From JBBQVS01 sp964250765 (GTDB taxonomy: Bacteria > Chloroflexota > Ktedonobacteria > Ktedonobacterales > Ktedonobacteraceae): 12,029 nucleotides of DNA. The notes below the pieces were generated by a model that worked only from the letters and a program-made list of their open reading frames with translations, was not told the DNA's origin and did no database searches. Shown here piece by piece: positions 1-5,965 of the stretch; position 1 is the stretch's first letter, and each line of letters opens with the position of its first letter. The position numbers were made by a program, and so were the translations under genes. Location of the stretch: positions 1 through 12,029 of the forward strand of contig CAXUHF010000154.1 in the NCBI GenBank assembly GCA_964250765.1. Direction: 5' to 3'.

Positions 1-5
1 GGAAG

Positions 6-79
6 TGGGCGATTAGGGATTCGAACCCCAGACCTACTGCGTGTAAAGCAGCCGCTCTAACCAGCTGAGCTAATCGCCC
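6..79 (-). tRNA. tRNA-Val (anticodon UAC)
   Basis: Read on the minus strand this is a full 74-nt cloverleaf. The acceptor stem GGGCGAT pairs with ATCGCCC at the other end and is followed by discriminator A. The D-arm is GCTC/GAGC, and the anticodon stem GCTGC pairs with GCAGT (one G-T wobble). The seven-base loop TTTACAC places TAC at positions 34-36, which reads valine GUA codons. The T-arm carries the usual GGTTCGAATCC-type loop. The CCA tail is not encoded, because ACTTCC follows the discriminator, so it must be added after transcription. The gene lies 73 nt downstream of tRNA-Leu on the same strand and is probably cotranscribed with it. Confidence 0.96.
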
Positions 80-152
80 TTGTTTGTATCTGTCTTACAG
101 AAGAAAGGGCATCCTTGCGTTGTTTGTGCTTTGGATGCCTCTTCTTTGTAGA

Positions 153-232
153 TGTCCTCGACTGGACTCGAACCAGCACGCCTCTCGGCACAGGCCCTCA
201 ACCTGCCGCGTATACCATTCCGCCACGAGGAC
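153..232 (-). tRNA. tRNA-Leu (anticodon GAG)
   Basis: On the minus strand the acceptor stem GTCCTCG pairs with CGAGGAC, with discriminator A. The anticodon arm GCAGG / TTGAGGG / CCTGT places GAG at 34-36 (leucine CUC/CUU). A long variable arm with GCC/GGC stem and GAGA loop marks it as a class II tRNA, as expected for leucine. The T-arm CTGG/CCAG is intact. CCA is not encoded. It is the promoter-proximal member of the two-tRNA unit. Confidence 0.96.
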
Positions 233-256
233 TTGTCATCGGAAATGACAATGGCA

Positions 257-285
257 ATATTACACCTTTCGTTGTGGTTTGTCAA
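257..285 (-). promoter_or_regulatory. Promoter of the tRNA-Leu/tRNA-Val unit
   Basis: On the minus strand a perfect -35 box TTGACA (280-285) is followed after exactly 17 nt by TAATAT (257-262), preceded by a TG. The predicted start site near 250 lies about 18 nt before the mature 5' end of tRNA-Leu, a normal leader length. This is a strong sigma-70-type housekeeping promoter by eye; strength was not measured. Confidence 0.72.
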
Positions 286-326
286 CTGTCTTTTTCCGTG
301 CTGAACCGCTTCCCTGCGGGAACCTT

Positions 327-396
327 AAAAGGAAAAGAGGGAATGTGTGTTATTGGCGGCTAGCCGCCAATAACACACATTCCCTCTTTTCCTTTT
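327..396. repeat. Perfect 70-bp palindrome with no spacer
   Basis: Two 35-nt arms (327-361 and 362-396) are exact reverse complements meeting at a TA centre. The outer part is purine-rich on the left and pyrimidine-rich on the right; the core is GGCGGC/GCCGCC. Pairing stops at 326/397, so the flanks differ and this is not a simple fold-back artefact at a contig edge. It lies between divergent transcription units (tRNAs leftward, serine hydrolase rightward). A terminator for a gene in this window is therefore not expected here, although the U-rich outer arms would suit one in either direction. A minor hairpin TTCCC/GGGAA lies just left (310-322). Confidence 0.9.
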
Positions 397-413
397 GAAG
401 AAATAAGCTTCGC

Positions 414-442
414 TTGACAAATGTCTATGTATCAGGTACATG
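414..442 (+). promoter_or_regulatory. Possible promoter of the serine hydrolase gene
   Basis: A perfect TTGACA (414-419) is followed after 17 nt by TACATG (437-442), a poor -10 match (three of six). The distance to the ATG at 480 is reasonable. Only the -35 element is convincing. Confidence 0.3.
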
Positions 443-479
443 AGAACATAAATACAGTCAGAGAGGAAAAGAGAATAAC

Positions 480-1919
480 ATGAGTAATCCACAATTACCA
501 TTCGATGTTGCAGAACGTGTTCAACGTATTGAAAACAACTTGTTGACAACGGAGACATTTCGTAACCTCACTACAAAACGCTTAACATTAACGGAGCGTA
601 TGGATGTCTCGAAGGTACCAGGAGTTAGTGTTGCCGTCATCAACGATTATCAGGTTGAATGGGCACGTGGCTATGGCTTGTTGGAAATGGGCAAGCCAGA
701 GATTGTTAATGCTAACACCTTGTTTCAATGCGCGTCTATTAGCAAACCTGTTGCGGCGGTTGCTGCATTACGTCTCGTCGAGCAAGGTCTCCTTGACCTT
801 GACGAAGATGTGAATGAGAAGTTGGCATCATGGCATGTGCCTCCAACTACCTATATGAGTAAACAAGGTAGGGAGAGTTGGCAACCACACATTACTGTTC
901 GTCAACTTGTAAGTCATACTGCTGGCTTGACTGTACATGGCTTTCCAGGATATGCATACGATGAGCCACTCCCTTCCCTACTCAACATTTTGGATGGCGT
1001 GTATCCCGCCAACACGCCAGCTATTCGTGTAGATACGCTACCAGGATTACAGTTCCGCTATTCCGGTGGTGGCTACTGCGTTCTACGACAACTGCTCTGC
1101 GATGTGACTGGCAAACCATTTCCAGCTTTGATGCGCGAACTGGTGTTAGACTCCTTGGGAATGCATGAAAGTACCTATGAGCAACCTTTGCCTAGTGAGT
1201 TGACGCATAACGCTGCGTCCGCACATCGTACCGCCGGAAAACCTGTTCCAGGCAAATGGCATACCTATCCAGAGATGGCTCCTGATGGCCTCTGGTCAAC
1301 CCCTTCTGACCTTGCTCGCTTTTGTATAGCCTTGCAGCTTGCTAAAGCTGGCAAGGAAAATGCACTACTATCCTCAACAATGATGCAGCAAGTGTTTACT
1401 TCACAAGCTCTAAAACAAGGGGTGAATGTTGTTGGACTAGGTGTCTTTTTGTATGGCGAAGGTGAAACTGCACGCTTTGGGCATACGGGTGGTAACGAAG
1501 GTATTAGATGTGAGTTCATTGCCTATCAAAATCGTGGTCAAGGAGCAGTTGTAATGACGAACTCCGATGAAGGGTGGCCCATCATACAGGACCTCCTGGC
1601 AACTATTGCTGAAGAATACTCATGGCCCGATTTCCGACCTGCTCAACCTACTCCTATTAACTTCTCTGCGTTTGCTCCCTATGTTGGTGAGTATGAAGTC
1701 AGGATAGGTGTACAGTTCACGGTAGTGCTGCATGGCGAGCAACTTTTTCTGCAATTTCTAGGCCAACCAGCTATCCAACTTTTCCCCCTATCTGAGACAC
1801 GCTACTTCATGGAGGCGATAAACGTGGAAGTTGCTTTCGAGAAGGACAGTAACAACCATGTAACGAGACTGATCTTCAAGCAAAATGGACAAAGTATTTC
1901 TGCTAAGAAAAAAAGATAG
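480..1919 (+). CDS. Serine hydrolase of the class C beta-lactamase / esterase fold
   Basis: The 479-residue protein has the serine beta-lactamase-like fold found in class C enzymes, EstB-type esterases and D-amino-acid peptidases. The nucleophile motif SISK is at residues 86-89 (S86, K89), the tyrosine motif is YSG at 194-196 where class C lactamases have YxN, and HTG at 335-337 replaces KTG. The surrounding blocks, such as FQCAS, RLVEQG and VRQLVSHTAGL, are typical of the family. After about residue 390 a beta-rich tail (YVGEYEV, LFLQF) resembles the accessory domain seen on many of these hydrolases. No signal peptide or membrane segment is visible, so a cytoplasmic esterase or peptidase is more likely than a periplasmic lactamase. 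The ATG at 480 is preceded by purine-rich AGAGG (462-466). It stands alone, followed by REP-like repeats. The substrate cannot be told from sequence. Confidence 0.9.
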   Translation: MSNPQLPFDVAERVQRIENNLLTTETFRNLTTKRLTLTERMDVSKVPGVSVAVINDYQVEWARGYGLLEMGKPEIVNANTLFQCASISKPVAAVAALRLVEQGLLDLDEDVNEKLASWHVPPTTYMSKQGRESWQPHITVRQLVSHTAGLTVHGFPGYAYDEPLPSLLNILDGVYPANTPAIRVDTLPGLQFRYSGGGYCVLRQLLCDVTGKPFPALMRELVLDSLGMHESTYEQPLPSELTHNAASAHRTAGKPVPGKWHTYPEMAPDGLWSTPSDLARFCIALQLAKAGKENALLSSTMMQQVFTSQALKQGVNVVGLGVFLYGEGETARFGHTGGNEGIRCEFIAYQNRGQGAVVMTNSDEGWPIIQDLLATIAEEYSWPDFRPAQPTPINFSAFAPYVGEYEVRIGVQFTVVLHGEQLFLQFLGQPAIQLFPLSETRYFMEAINVEVAFEKDSNNHVTRLIFKQNGQSISAKKKR

Positions 1920-1956
1920 GGAGGCAAGCACTTATGAATAGATTACAATGCTAAGA

Positions 1957-1981
1957 GGGTGTGATGAAATCAGACCCGTAC
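1957..1981 (-). repeat. REP-like unit 1 (inverted, GTAC type)
   Basis: Read on the minus strand: tetranucleotide GTAC, outer stem GGGT/ACCC, C·C mismatch, inner stem TGAT/ATCA, loop TTC. The preceding plus-strand bases (TACAATGCTAAGA) closely match the right arm of the paired element at 2846-2967. This suggests unit 1 is the surviving right end of a similar element whose left half has been lost. It lies 37 nt after the serine hydrolase stop codon. Confidence 0.8.
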
Positions 1982-2031
1982 AGAACGTTCGCGCGCCGAT
2001 TAATAGTGCAAGAGCAACTAAGCTGCTTCCT

Positions 2032-2056
2032 GTATTGGTCTGATTTCATCACACTC
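2032..2056 (+). repeat. REP-like unit 2 (degenerate)
   Basis: Same design as unit 1 on the plus strand: GTAT in place of GTAC, intact inner stem TGAT/ATCA with TTC loop and C·C mismatch, but a decayed outer stem TGGT/ACTC. It is followed by TTTTCCTC, as is unit 3, so units 2 and 3 look like a direct duplication about 62 nt apart. Together with unit 1 it makes an inverted pair whose tetranucleotides face inward, opposite to the paired elements elsewhere. Confidence 0.75.
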
Positions 2057-2093
2057 TTTTCCTCACTACTAATGTTTAAGAAACTAAACTCTT

Positions 2094-2118
2094 ATACGAG
2101 TCTGATTTCATCACACCC
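2094..2118 (+). repeat. REP-like unit 3 (degenerate)
   Basis: Plus-strand unit with ATAC as the tetranucleotide, outer stem GAGT/ACCC (one mismatch), and the conserved C·C mismatch, TGAT/ATCA inner stem and TTC loop. It ends 76 nt before the transposase start, in an AT-rich leader. Confidence 0.75.
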
Positions 2119-2194
2119 TTTTCCTCTATCCAACAAGCTCTTCTTATGATATATTTTTACGCATCTATTTTATTTAAACGTATTGGGGAAAGCA

Positions 2195-2782
2195 ATGAAA
2201 CAATACAATCCAGAAATACATCATCGACAGTCTATTCGGCTAAAGGACTATGATTATAGTCAAGTTGGAGCATATTTTGTTACTATCTGTACGTGGCGAG
2301 GTACTCAGGTGTTTGGAGAAGTCAAGAATAGCCAAATGACCTTAAATGGTCAAGGTGAGATTGCGTATGCTATGTGGCTGACACTACCTAGGCGTTTTCC
2401 TGGGGTTGAACTAGACCATTTTGTGGTAATGCCTAATCATGTTCATGGTATTGTTGTACGAACCGAACGTCTCACACCTGAAAAACAAGAGGCAACAAGT
2501 AAAACCTCAAAAGATGAAATGAATAAGATGCAGATATACAAAGCCTCGCCTTATCGTCGCCAAATGCTTTGTGAAATGGTACGAACATTTAAAGGTGTCA
2601 CTAGTTATTATGTACGTCGTAGTGATGGAGGAACACGTGGCTTTGGTTGGCACCGTGACTATTTCGAGCATGTCATCCGTAGTGCTAAAGAATTAGACAC
2701 GATGCGTGCATATATTGTCAACAATCCAGCTAGATGGCAAGAAGACAAACTGCATCCCTTATCTGGTTGGAAGTTGTGTTAA
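2195..2782 (+). CDS. REP-associated tyrosine transposase (RAYT, Y1 family)
   Basis: The 195-residue protein belongs to the Y1 (IS200/IS605-like) HUH single-strand transposases, in the RAYT branch. The N-terminal block YFVTICTW (27-34) is followed by HFVVMPNHVHGIV with the HUH-type pair H82/H84 that binds the metal. MVRTFKGVTSYYVRR (128-142) follows, then DYFEHVIR and RAYIVNNPARW (155-181), diagnostic of RAYTs; Y156 or Y173 is the likely catalytic tyrosine. Known RAYTs nick DNA at REP hairpins preceded by a conserved tetranucleotide and are usually single-copy genes, not self-mobilising insertion sequences. Here REP-like units lie on both sides (1957-2118 and 2846-2967). The ATG at 2195 is preferred over an upstream TTG (2183) because GGGG at 2185-2188 sits at ribosome-binding distance. 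All motifs are intact, so it is probably functional. Confidence 0.9.
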   Translation: MKQYNPEIHHRQSIRLKDYDYSQVGAYFVTICTWRGTQVFGEVKNSQMTLNGQGEIAYAMWLTLPRRFPGVELDHFVVMPNHVHGIVVRTERLTPEKQEATSKTSKDEMNKMQIYKASPYRRQMLCEMVRTFKGVTSYYVRRSDGGTRGFGWHRDYFEHVIRSAKELDTMRAYIVNNPARWQEDKLHPLSGWKLC

Positions 2783-2845
2783 ACTGTTTGTCTGTGTTCT
2801 CTACGACTAACGAACTTTGACGATCAAATACAGGAAGATCACCTT

Positions 2846-2967
2846 GTACGGGTCTGATTTCATCACACCCTTTTGGCATTCGCATATGTTGGGAAGTATT
2901 GAAACAGTTCTTTTAGTCTTCCAAGATAGTACAATGCCAAGAGGGTGTGATGAAATCAGACCCGTAC
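2846..2967. repeat. 122-bp paired REP element (REPIN-like), copy B
   Basis: Two REP-like units in inverted orientation, each bounded outside by GTAC (2846-2849 and 2964-2967). Each has stem halves GGGT/ACCC and TGAT/ATCA, a C·C mismatch and TTC loop. The terminal arms are complementary over 34 nt with one difference (T opposite G, still a wobble in RNA), extending past the REP into TTGGCATT. Inner segments also pair (GGAAG with CTTCC), so the whole element can fold into one long hairpin. It lies between the convergent ends of the transposase and the Xre regulator, 63 nt after the transposase stop. No target-site duplication is evident. Confidence 0.85.
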
Positions 2968-2986
2968 AGGTTTTCTACGGTACTTA

Positions 2987-3784
2987 TTATGGTTGCCACC
3001 CCTGCTTCCTGTATATCTCTAGCGTTTGCTGGTCGCCGGGGACGTAGCTGACCATTGAGTAGCTGTTGATACCTGTAAACACGGTTGTCGCGGTACGGAG
3101 CGTGAGACGACCAAGGACACTATGTTGCACTTGAAACACGAAGGAGGGAGCAGGCTTGCCACTTGCGTAGGCTACGGACGAGATACGGCGAAATTCTGGG
3201 AAGTCACGTAGATGCTTGAGAAGTGTTTTATATTCGGGAAGATGTGTTACCGTCTGTGTATTGTAATGAAAATCGCTCACGAGACGATGTGCGAGCTTTT
3301 CCCAACCGTGAAAGCGACGACGTAACTGTGGGTCAAAAACCTGTTCCAGCAGGTGTCGCTTTTCGTTGCGCACAATCTCTTCCTGTACCTCAAACAGCAG
3401 AATCGCGGCATTGTTCCATGAGTGCAAATACCAGAGCCTATCGAGCGAATGCGCTGGATATGAGGTGTTATGAACGAGCAAACCTGCCAGTTCGCCAAGG
3501 TCGAGTAGTGTACTATCAACCTGCTCATGGTCGATGAGCTTGCCTGTGAGGTTCGTATAGCTATCATACAGATAATCGCGTTCCTTGCCCTGTAATCCTA
3601 ACGCCCTTGCGATGTTTTGTATCACGTGCTGTGATGGATTGACGCGTTGCCCGCTTTCCAAATGATAGATATAGGTACGCGAAAGCCGCGTAGCCTGTGC
3701 AAGCTGTCCCTGCGACAAGCCTCGTTGCTGCCGTAGCTGGGTCATCGTTTGTGCGAACTGAGTTGATTCCTCTGTTGTGTTCAT
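2987..3784 (-). CDS. Xre-family transcriptional regulator with MmyB-like ligand domain
   Basis: The 265-residue protein has an N-terminal Xre/Cro helix-turn-helix (about residues 10-66: LRQQRGLSQGQLAQATRLSRTYIYHLESGQ, with the usual LSxxxLA and SRxYIxxLE pattern). A C-terminal segment (about 95-260) is typical of MmyB-like regulators; these are thought to bind small, possibly fatty or aromatic, ligands in a PAS-like pocket. Family blocks visible are LDRLWYLHSWNNAA, FDPQLRRRFHGWEKLA and PEFRRISSVAYASGK. The ATG at 3784 has a GAGGG-type purine stretch just upstream. It is transcribed away from the fatty-acid cluster. The gene is framed by two 122-bp repeat elements, 19 nt from its stop and 19 nt from its start. 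Control of the neighbouring fad genes is possible but is only suggested by position. Confidence 0.87.
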   Translation of the reverse strand: MNTTEESTQFAQTMTQLRQQRGLSQGQLAQATRLSRTYIYHLESGQRVNPSQHVIQNIARALGLQGKERDYLYDSYTNLTGKLIDHEQVDSTLLDLGELAGLLVHNTSYPAHSLDRLWYLHSWNNAAILLFEVQEEIVRNEKRHLLEQVFDPQLRRRFHGWEKLAHRLVSDFHYNTQTVTHLPEYKTLLKHLRDFPEFRRISSVAYASGKPAPSFVFQVQHSVLGRLTLRTATTVFTGINSYSMVSYVPGDQQTLEIYRKQGWQP

Positions 3785-3803
3785 TGATGCAACACCGCCC
3801 TCT

Positions 3804-3925
3804 GTAGGGGTCTAATTCACTACACCCTGTTGGCAATGTACACATGTTGGAAGGAATTGTAAAACGTTTACATAAGCTCCAACATGTAGATGTGCCGACA
3901 AGGGTGTAATGAATTAGACCCCTAC
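3804..3925. repeat. 122-bp paired REP element (REPIN-like), copy C, GTAG subtype
   Basis: Same length and design as copy B but a distinct subfamily. The outer tetranucleotides are GTAG (3804-3807) and its complement CTAC (3922-3925). The outer stem is GGGT/ACCC with the C·C mismatch. The inner stem is TAAT/ATTA with loop TC in the right unit; the left unit has one change that breaks one pair. The middle part shares ATGTTGGAAG...TTG-AAAC-like sequence with copies B and D and pairs with CTCCAACATGTAGATGTG. It lies between the divergent Xre regulator and the acyl-CoA ligase, starting 20 nt from the regulator start codon and therefore in its 5' leader or promoter. Confidence 0.83.
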
Positions 3926-3995
3926 CTGTATTCGTTATTTCCCTGTACGTTAGCTACCACCATCATTATGCATCAAAATTTGTTAGCTGGCAACA

Positions 3996-4024
3996 TGGTT
4001 ATCTTTTTTGTTTCCGCATATACT
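3996..4024 (+). promoter_or_regulatory. Possible promoter of the acyl-CoA ligase gene
   Basis: TATACT (4019-4024) is a good -10 box; 17 nt upstream is TGGTTA (3996-4001), a weak -35 (three of six). The predicted leader would be about 90 nt and contains a small hairpin CGACA/TGTCG around 4053-4067. The rest of the 3926-4120 gap shows nothing else that I recognise. Confidence 0.3.
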
Positions 4025-4120
4025 TAGGAGTAATGACCGTTTTTGCTCAGGGAGCGACAATGACTGTCGTTTCTGGATGTCTATGGAGACACCCCCTTCT
4101 GAGAGAGGAGCTATTGCGGA

Positions 4121-5890
4121 ATGTCTGATTCATCTGTATTACATAACGCGCAAACCTCTAACGTTGCCGGAGTTGAAGCTGCGTTTCTGCGTGACCATCC
4201 GTGGGTCCGCCATTACGAGCAGGGTGTCTCACCTCATCTCGATGTTCCTGGTCGTCCTTTAACCTGGCTGCTTGATACAACTGCCAGTCGCCATCCCAGT
4301 CATACCGCAATACTCTATTACGGTACTCGGCTCACCTATGCACAACTTTCTGGTATGGCGAATCGCTTTGCTATTGCGTTACAACGCCTTGGCGTAAAAA
4401 AGGGAGATCGCGTTGCCATCGCGCTACCCAATATCCCCCATTATCCCATCGCGTTCTATGGCGCGTTGCGAGCAGGTGCCGTCGTTGTACCTACCAATCC
4501 TCTATATACTGAGCGTGAAATGCAGCATCAACTCGCGGATTCTGGTGCGCGTGTGCTGGTCATGCTCGATACCTTTTATCCTGTTGTACGGTCAATTCGT
4601 AAAGAGACTGCATTAGAGCATATCATTTTCACAAGTGCAAGCGATTTTCTGCCACCATTGTTACAAACGCTCTATCCACTGAGTCAACGCAGCACAAAGA
4701 ATCCAGAGCCACGTTTGACTGACAAAGAGATGCAAAGCGACTCATCGTTACATTCTCTGCGCACGATGTTAGAAACGCGCACAAAAGGTGGGGTTGAACT
4801 CTTCCACCTACCTGTACCTGCTACAGGCGATGATCTAGCGGTTCTGCAATACACGGGTGGTACAACAGGACTTTCAAAAGGGGCTATGTTGACGCACCGC
4901 AACCTGCTCGCCAATGCAATGCAGACACGCTGGTGGACGCCAAAAGCGCAAGAAGCCCAGGAAATCTCGTTGTGTGTCGCGCCATTTTTCCATTCCTATG
5001 GCGCAACGGTAGGCATGAACCTGTCCATTTATGCAGCCGCGACGATGGTGCTTGTGCCGCGTTTCAAGGCAAGCGATGTAGTAAAAACCATTCGTCAGTA
5101 TCACCCAACGCTCTTTCCCGGTATTCCTACAATGTACCTTGCGCTCCTACGTCAGGTAGGTAAACACACGGATTACCTCGGCTCAGTCAAATATTGTATT
5201 AGTGGTGCCGCACCCTTGCCTGCGAAGGTACAAACCGACTTTGAGCATGTGACAGGTGGCAAACTCGTTGAGGGCTATGGTCTAAGTGAGGCTGCACCTG
5301 TGACACATTGTAATCCTCTCACTGACGACAGACGCAATGGCAGCATTGGTTTGCCACTAGCGGATGTCGATTGTTGCATTCTTGACCCCGCATCTGGTAA
5401 GCAGATGCCAGTGGGCGAGATTGGTGAGATCGTGGTCAAGGGACCAAACATCATGCAAGGCTATTGGAACCGTCCAGAAGAGACGAAGGCTATCTTCACA
5501 GAAGATGGCTGGATGCGTACCGGAGACCTAGGTAGAGTGGACGAAGAGGGCTTTTTCTACGTAGCCGAACGCAAGAAAGACATGATTATCGCCAGTGGTT
5601 TTAATGTCTATCCACGTGAAGTCGAAGAGGTTTTATTCGAGCATCCCGCCGTTTCAGAAGCGGCGGTAGTCGGTGTACCAGACGAGTATCGTGGCGAAAC
5701 CGTCGTGGCCTTCGTCGTGCTGAAAGCGAAAATAACGCCATCAGAGGAGTTGAGGCGTGATATACTGGCATATTGCAAGCAAAATCTGACTGCGTATAAA
5801 GTTCCCAAGATACTAGAATTTCGTGAAAGCCTACCCAAATCGTTGATTGGTAAAGTGTTACGTAGAGAGTTACGTGTAGAGAAAAAGTAA
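4121..5890 (+). CDS. fadD: Long-chain fatty-acid-CoA ligase (AMP-forming)
   Basis: The 589-residue adenylate-forming enzyme activates a fatty acid with ATP and then CoA, feeding beta-oxidation. Core motifs are all present. The P-loop-like YTGGTTGLSKGAMLTH is at 244-259, the EGYGLSEA adenine/acyl motif at 384-391, MRTGD at 465-469, and the hinge ERKKDMIIASGFNVYPREVE at 483-502. The C-terminal lysine of SLIGKVLRREL is K578. This combination and the length fit FadD/LcfA long-chain ligases; a medium-chain or aromatic acid ligase cannot be excluded. ATG 4121 has GAGAGGAG (4103-4110) ten nt upstream. It is the first gene of the plus-strand fatty-acid cluster and stops 75 nt before fadE. A stem-loop begins directly after the stop codon. 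Confidence 0.92.
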   Translation: MSDSSVLHNAQTSNVAGVEAAFLRDHPWVRHYEQGVSPHLDVPGRPLTWLLDTTASRHPSHTAILYYGTRLTYAQLSGMANRFAIALQRLGVKKGDRVAIALPNIPHYPIAFYGALRAGAVVVPTNPLYTEREMQHQLADSGARVLVMLDTFYPVVRSIRKETALEHIIFTSASDFLPPLLQTLYPLSQRSTKNPEPRLTDKEMQSDSSLHSLRTMLETRTKGGVELFHLPVPATGDDLAVLQYTGGTTGLSKGAMLTHRNLLANAMQTRWWTPKAQEAQEISLCVAPFFHSYGATVGMNLSIYAAATMVLVPRFKASDVVKTIRQYHPTLFPGIPTMYLALLRQVGKHTDYLGSVKYCISGAAPLPAKVQTDFEHVTGGKLVEGYGLSEAAPVTHCNPLTDDRRNGSIGLPLADVDCCILDPASGKQMPVGEIGEIVVKGPNIMQGYWNRPEETKAIFTEDGWMRTGDLGRVDEEGFFYVAERKKDMIIASGFNVYPREVEEVLFEHPAVSEAAVVGVPDEYRGETVVAFVVLKAKITPSEELRRDILAYCKQNLTAYKVPKILEFRESLPKSLIGKVLRRELRVEKK

Positions 5891-5943
5891 ATCGTGATTG
5901 CATGGAATAGCACCCGAAGGGTGCTATTCCATGCAATCACGAT
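5891..5943 (+). repeat. Perfect 25-bp stem-loop between ligase and fadE
   Basis: Arms 5891-5915 and 5919-5943 are exact reverse complements around a GAA loop. The stem starts at the base after the ligase stop codon and ends 3 nt before the fadE ribosome-binding site. No U-run follows (GATAAAGG), so it is not a standard intrinsic terminator. It could protect the upstream mRNA end, tune expression between the two genes, or be another small inserted palindrome. Its sequence is unrelated to the palindrome at 327-396 and to the REP family. Confidence 0.85.
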
Positions 5944-5965
5944 GATAAAGGAGAATAGCAACAGC

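Noticed and set aside
6..232. tRNA genes as an integration site for a genomic island
   Set aside because: No integrase and no duplicated tRNA 3' end were found in the window.
1957..2118. Repeated 21-25-nt motif as a possible CRISPR array
   Set aside because: Copies occur in both orientations, with unequal spacers and sequence decay, and no cas genes are present; REP-like units fit better.
1961..2149. Plus-strand open frame of 62 codons
   Set aside because: It runs through the three REP-like units, has no recognisable RBS and its residues derive from repeat sequence.
2195..2782. Autonomous IS200/IS605 insertion sequence
   Set aside because: No adjacent tnpB, and the C-terminal motif set is that of RAYTs; flanking repeats are REP-like units, not IS200-type ends.
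2817..3047. Plus-strand open frame across copy B and into the regulator's 3' end
   Set aside because: It is made of repeat sequence and antisense of a real gene; no RBS.
4008..4262. Plus-strand open frame overlapping the start of the acyl-CoA ligase
   Set aside because: Covers the ligase leader and N-terminal codons in another frame; no family resemblance and no RBS.
5891..5943. Stem-loop as a classical intrinsic terminator
   Set aside because: No run of T follows either arm on the plus strand, and the next gene's RBS begins 3 nt later.
5894..5965. GTG start giving a 24-residue longer FadE
   Set aside because: The extension is translated from the stem-loop, and the good RBS at 5947-5953 serves ATG 5966.
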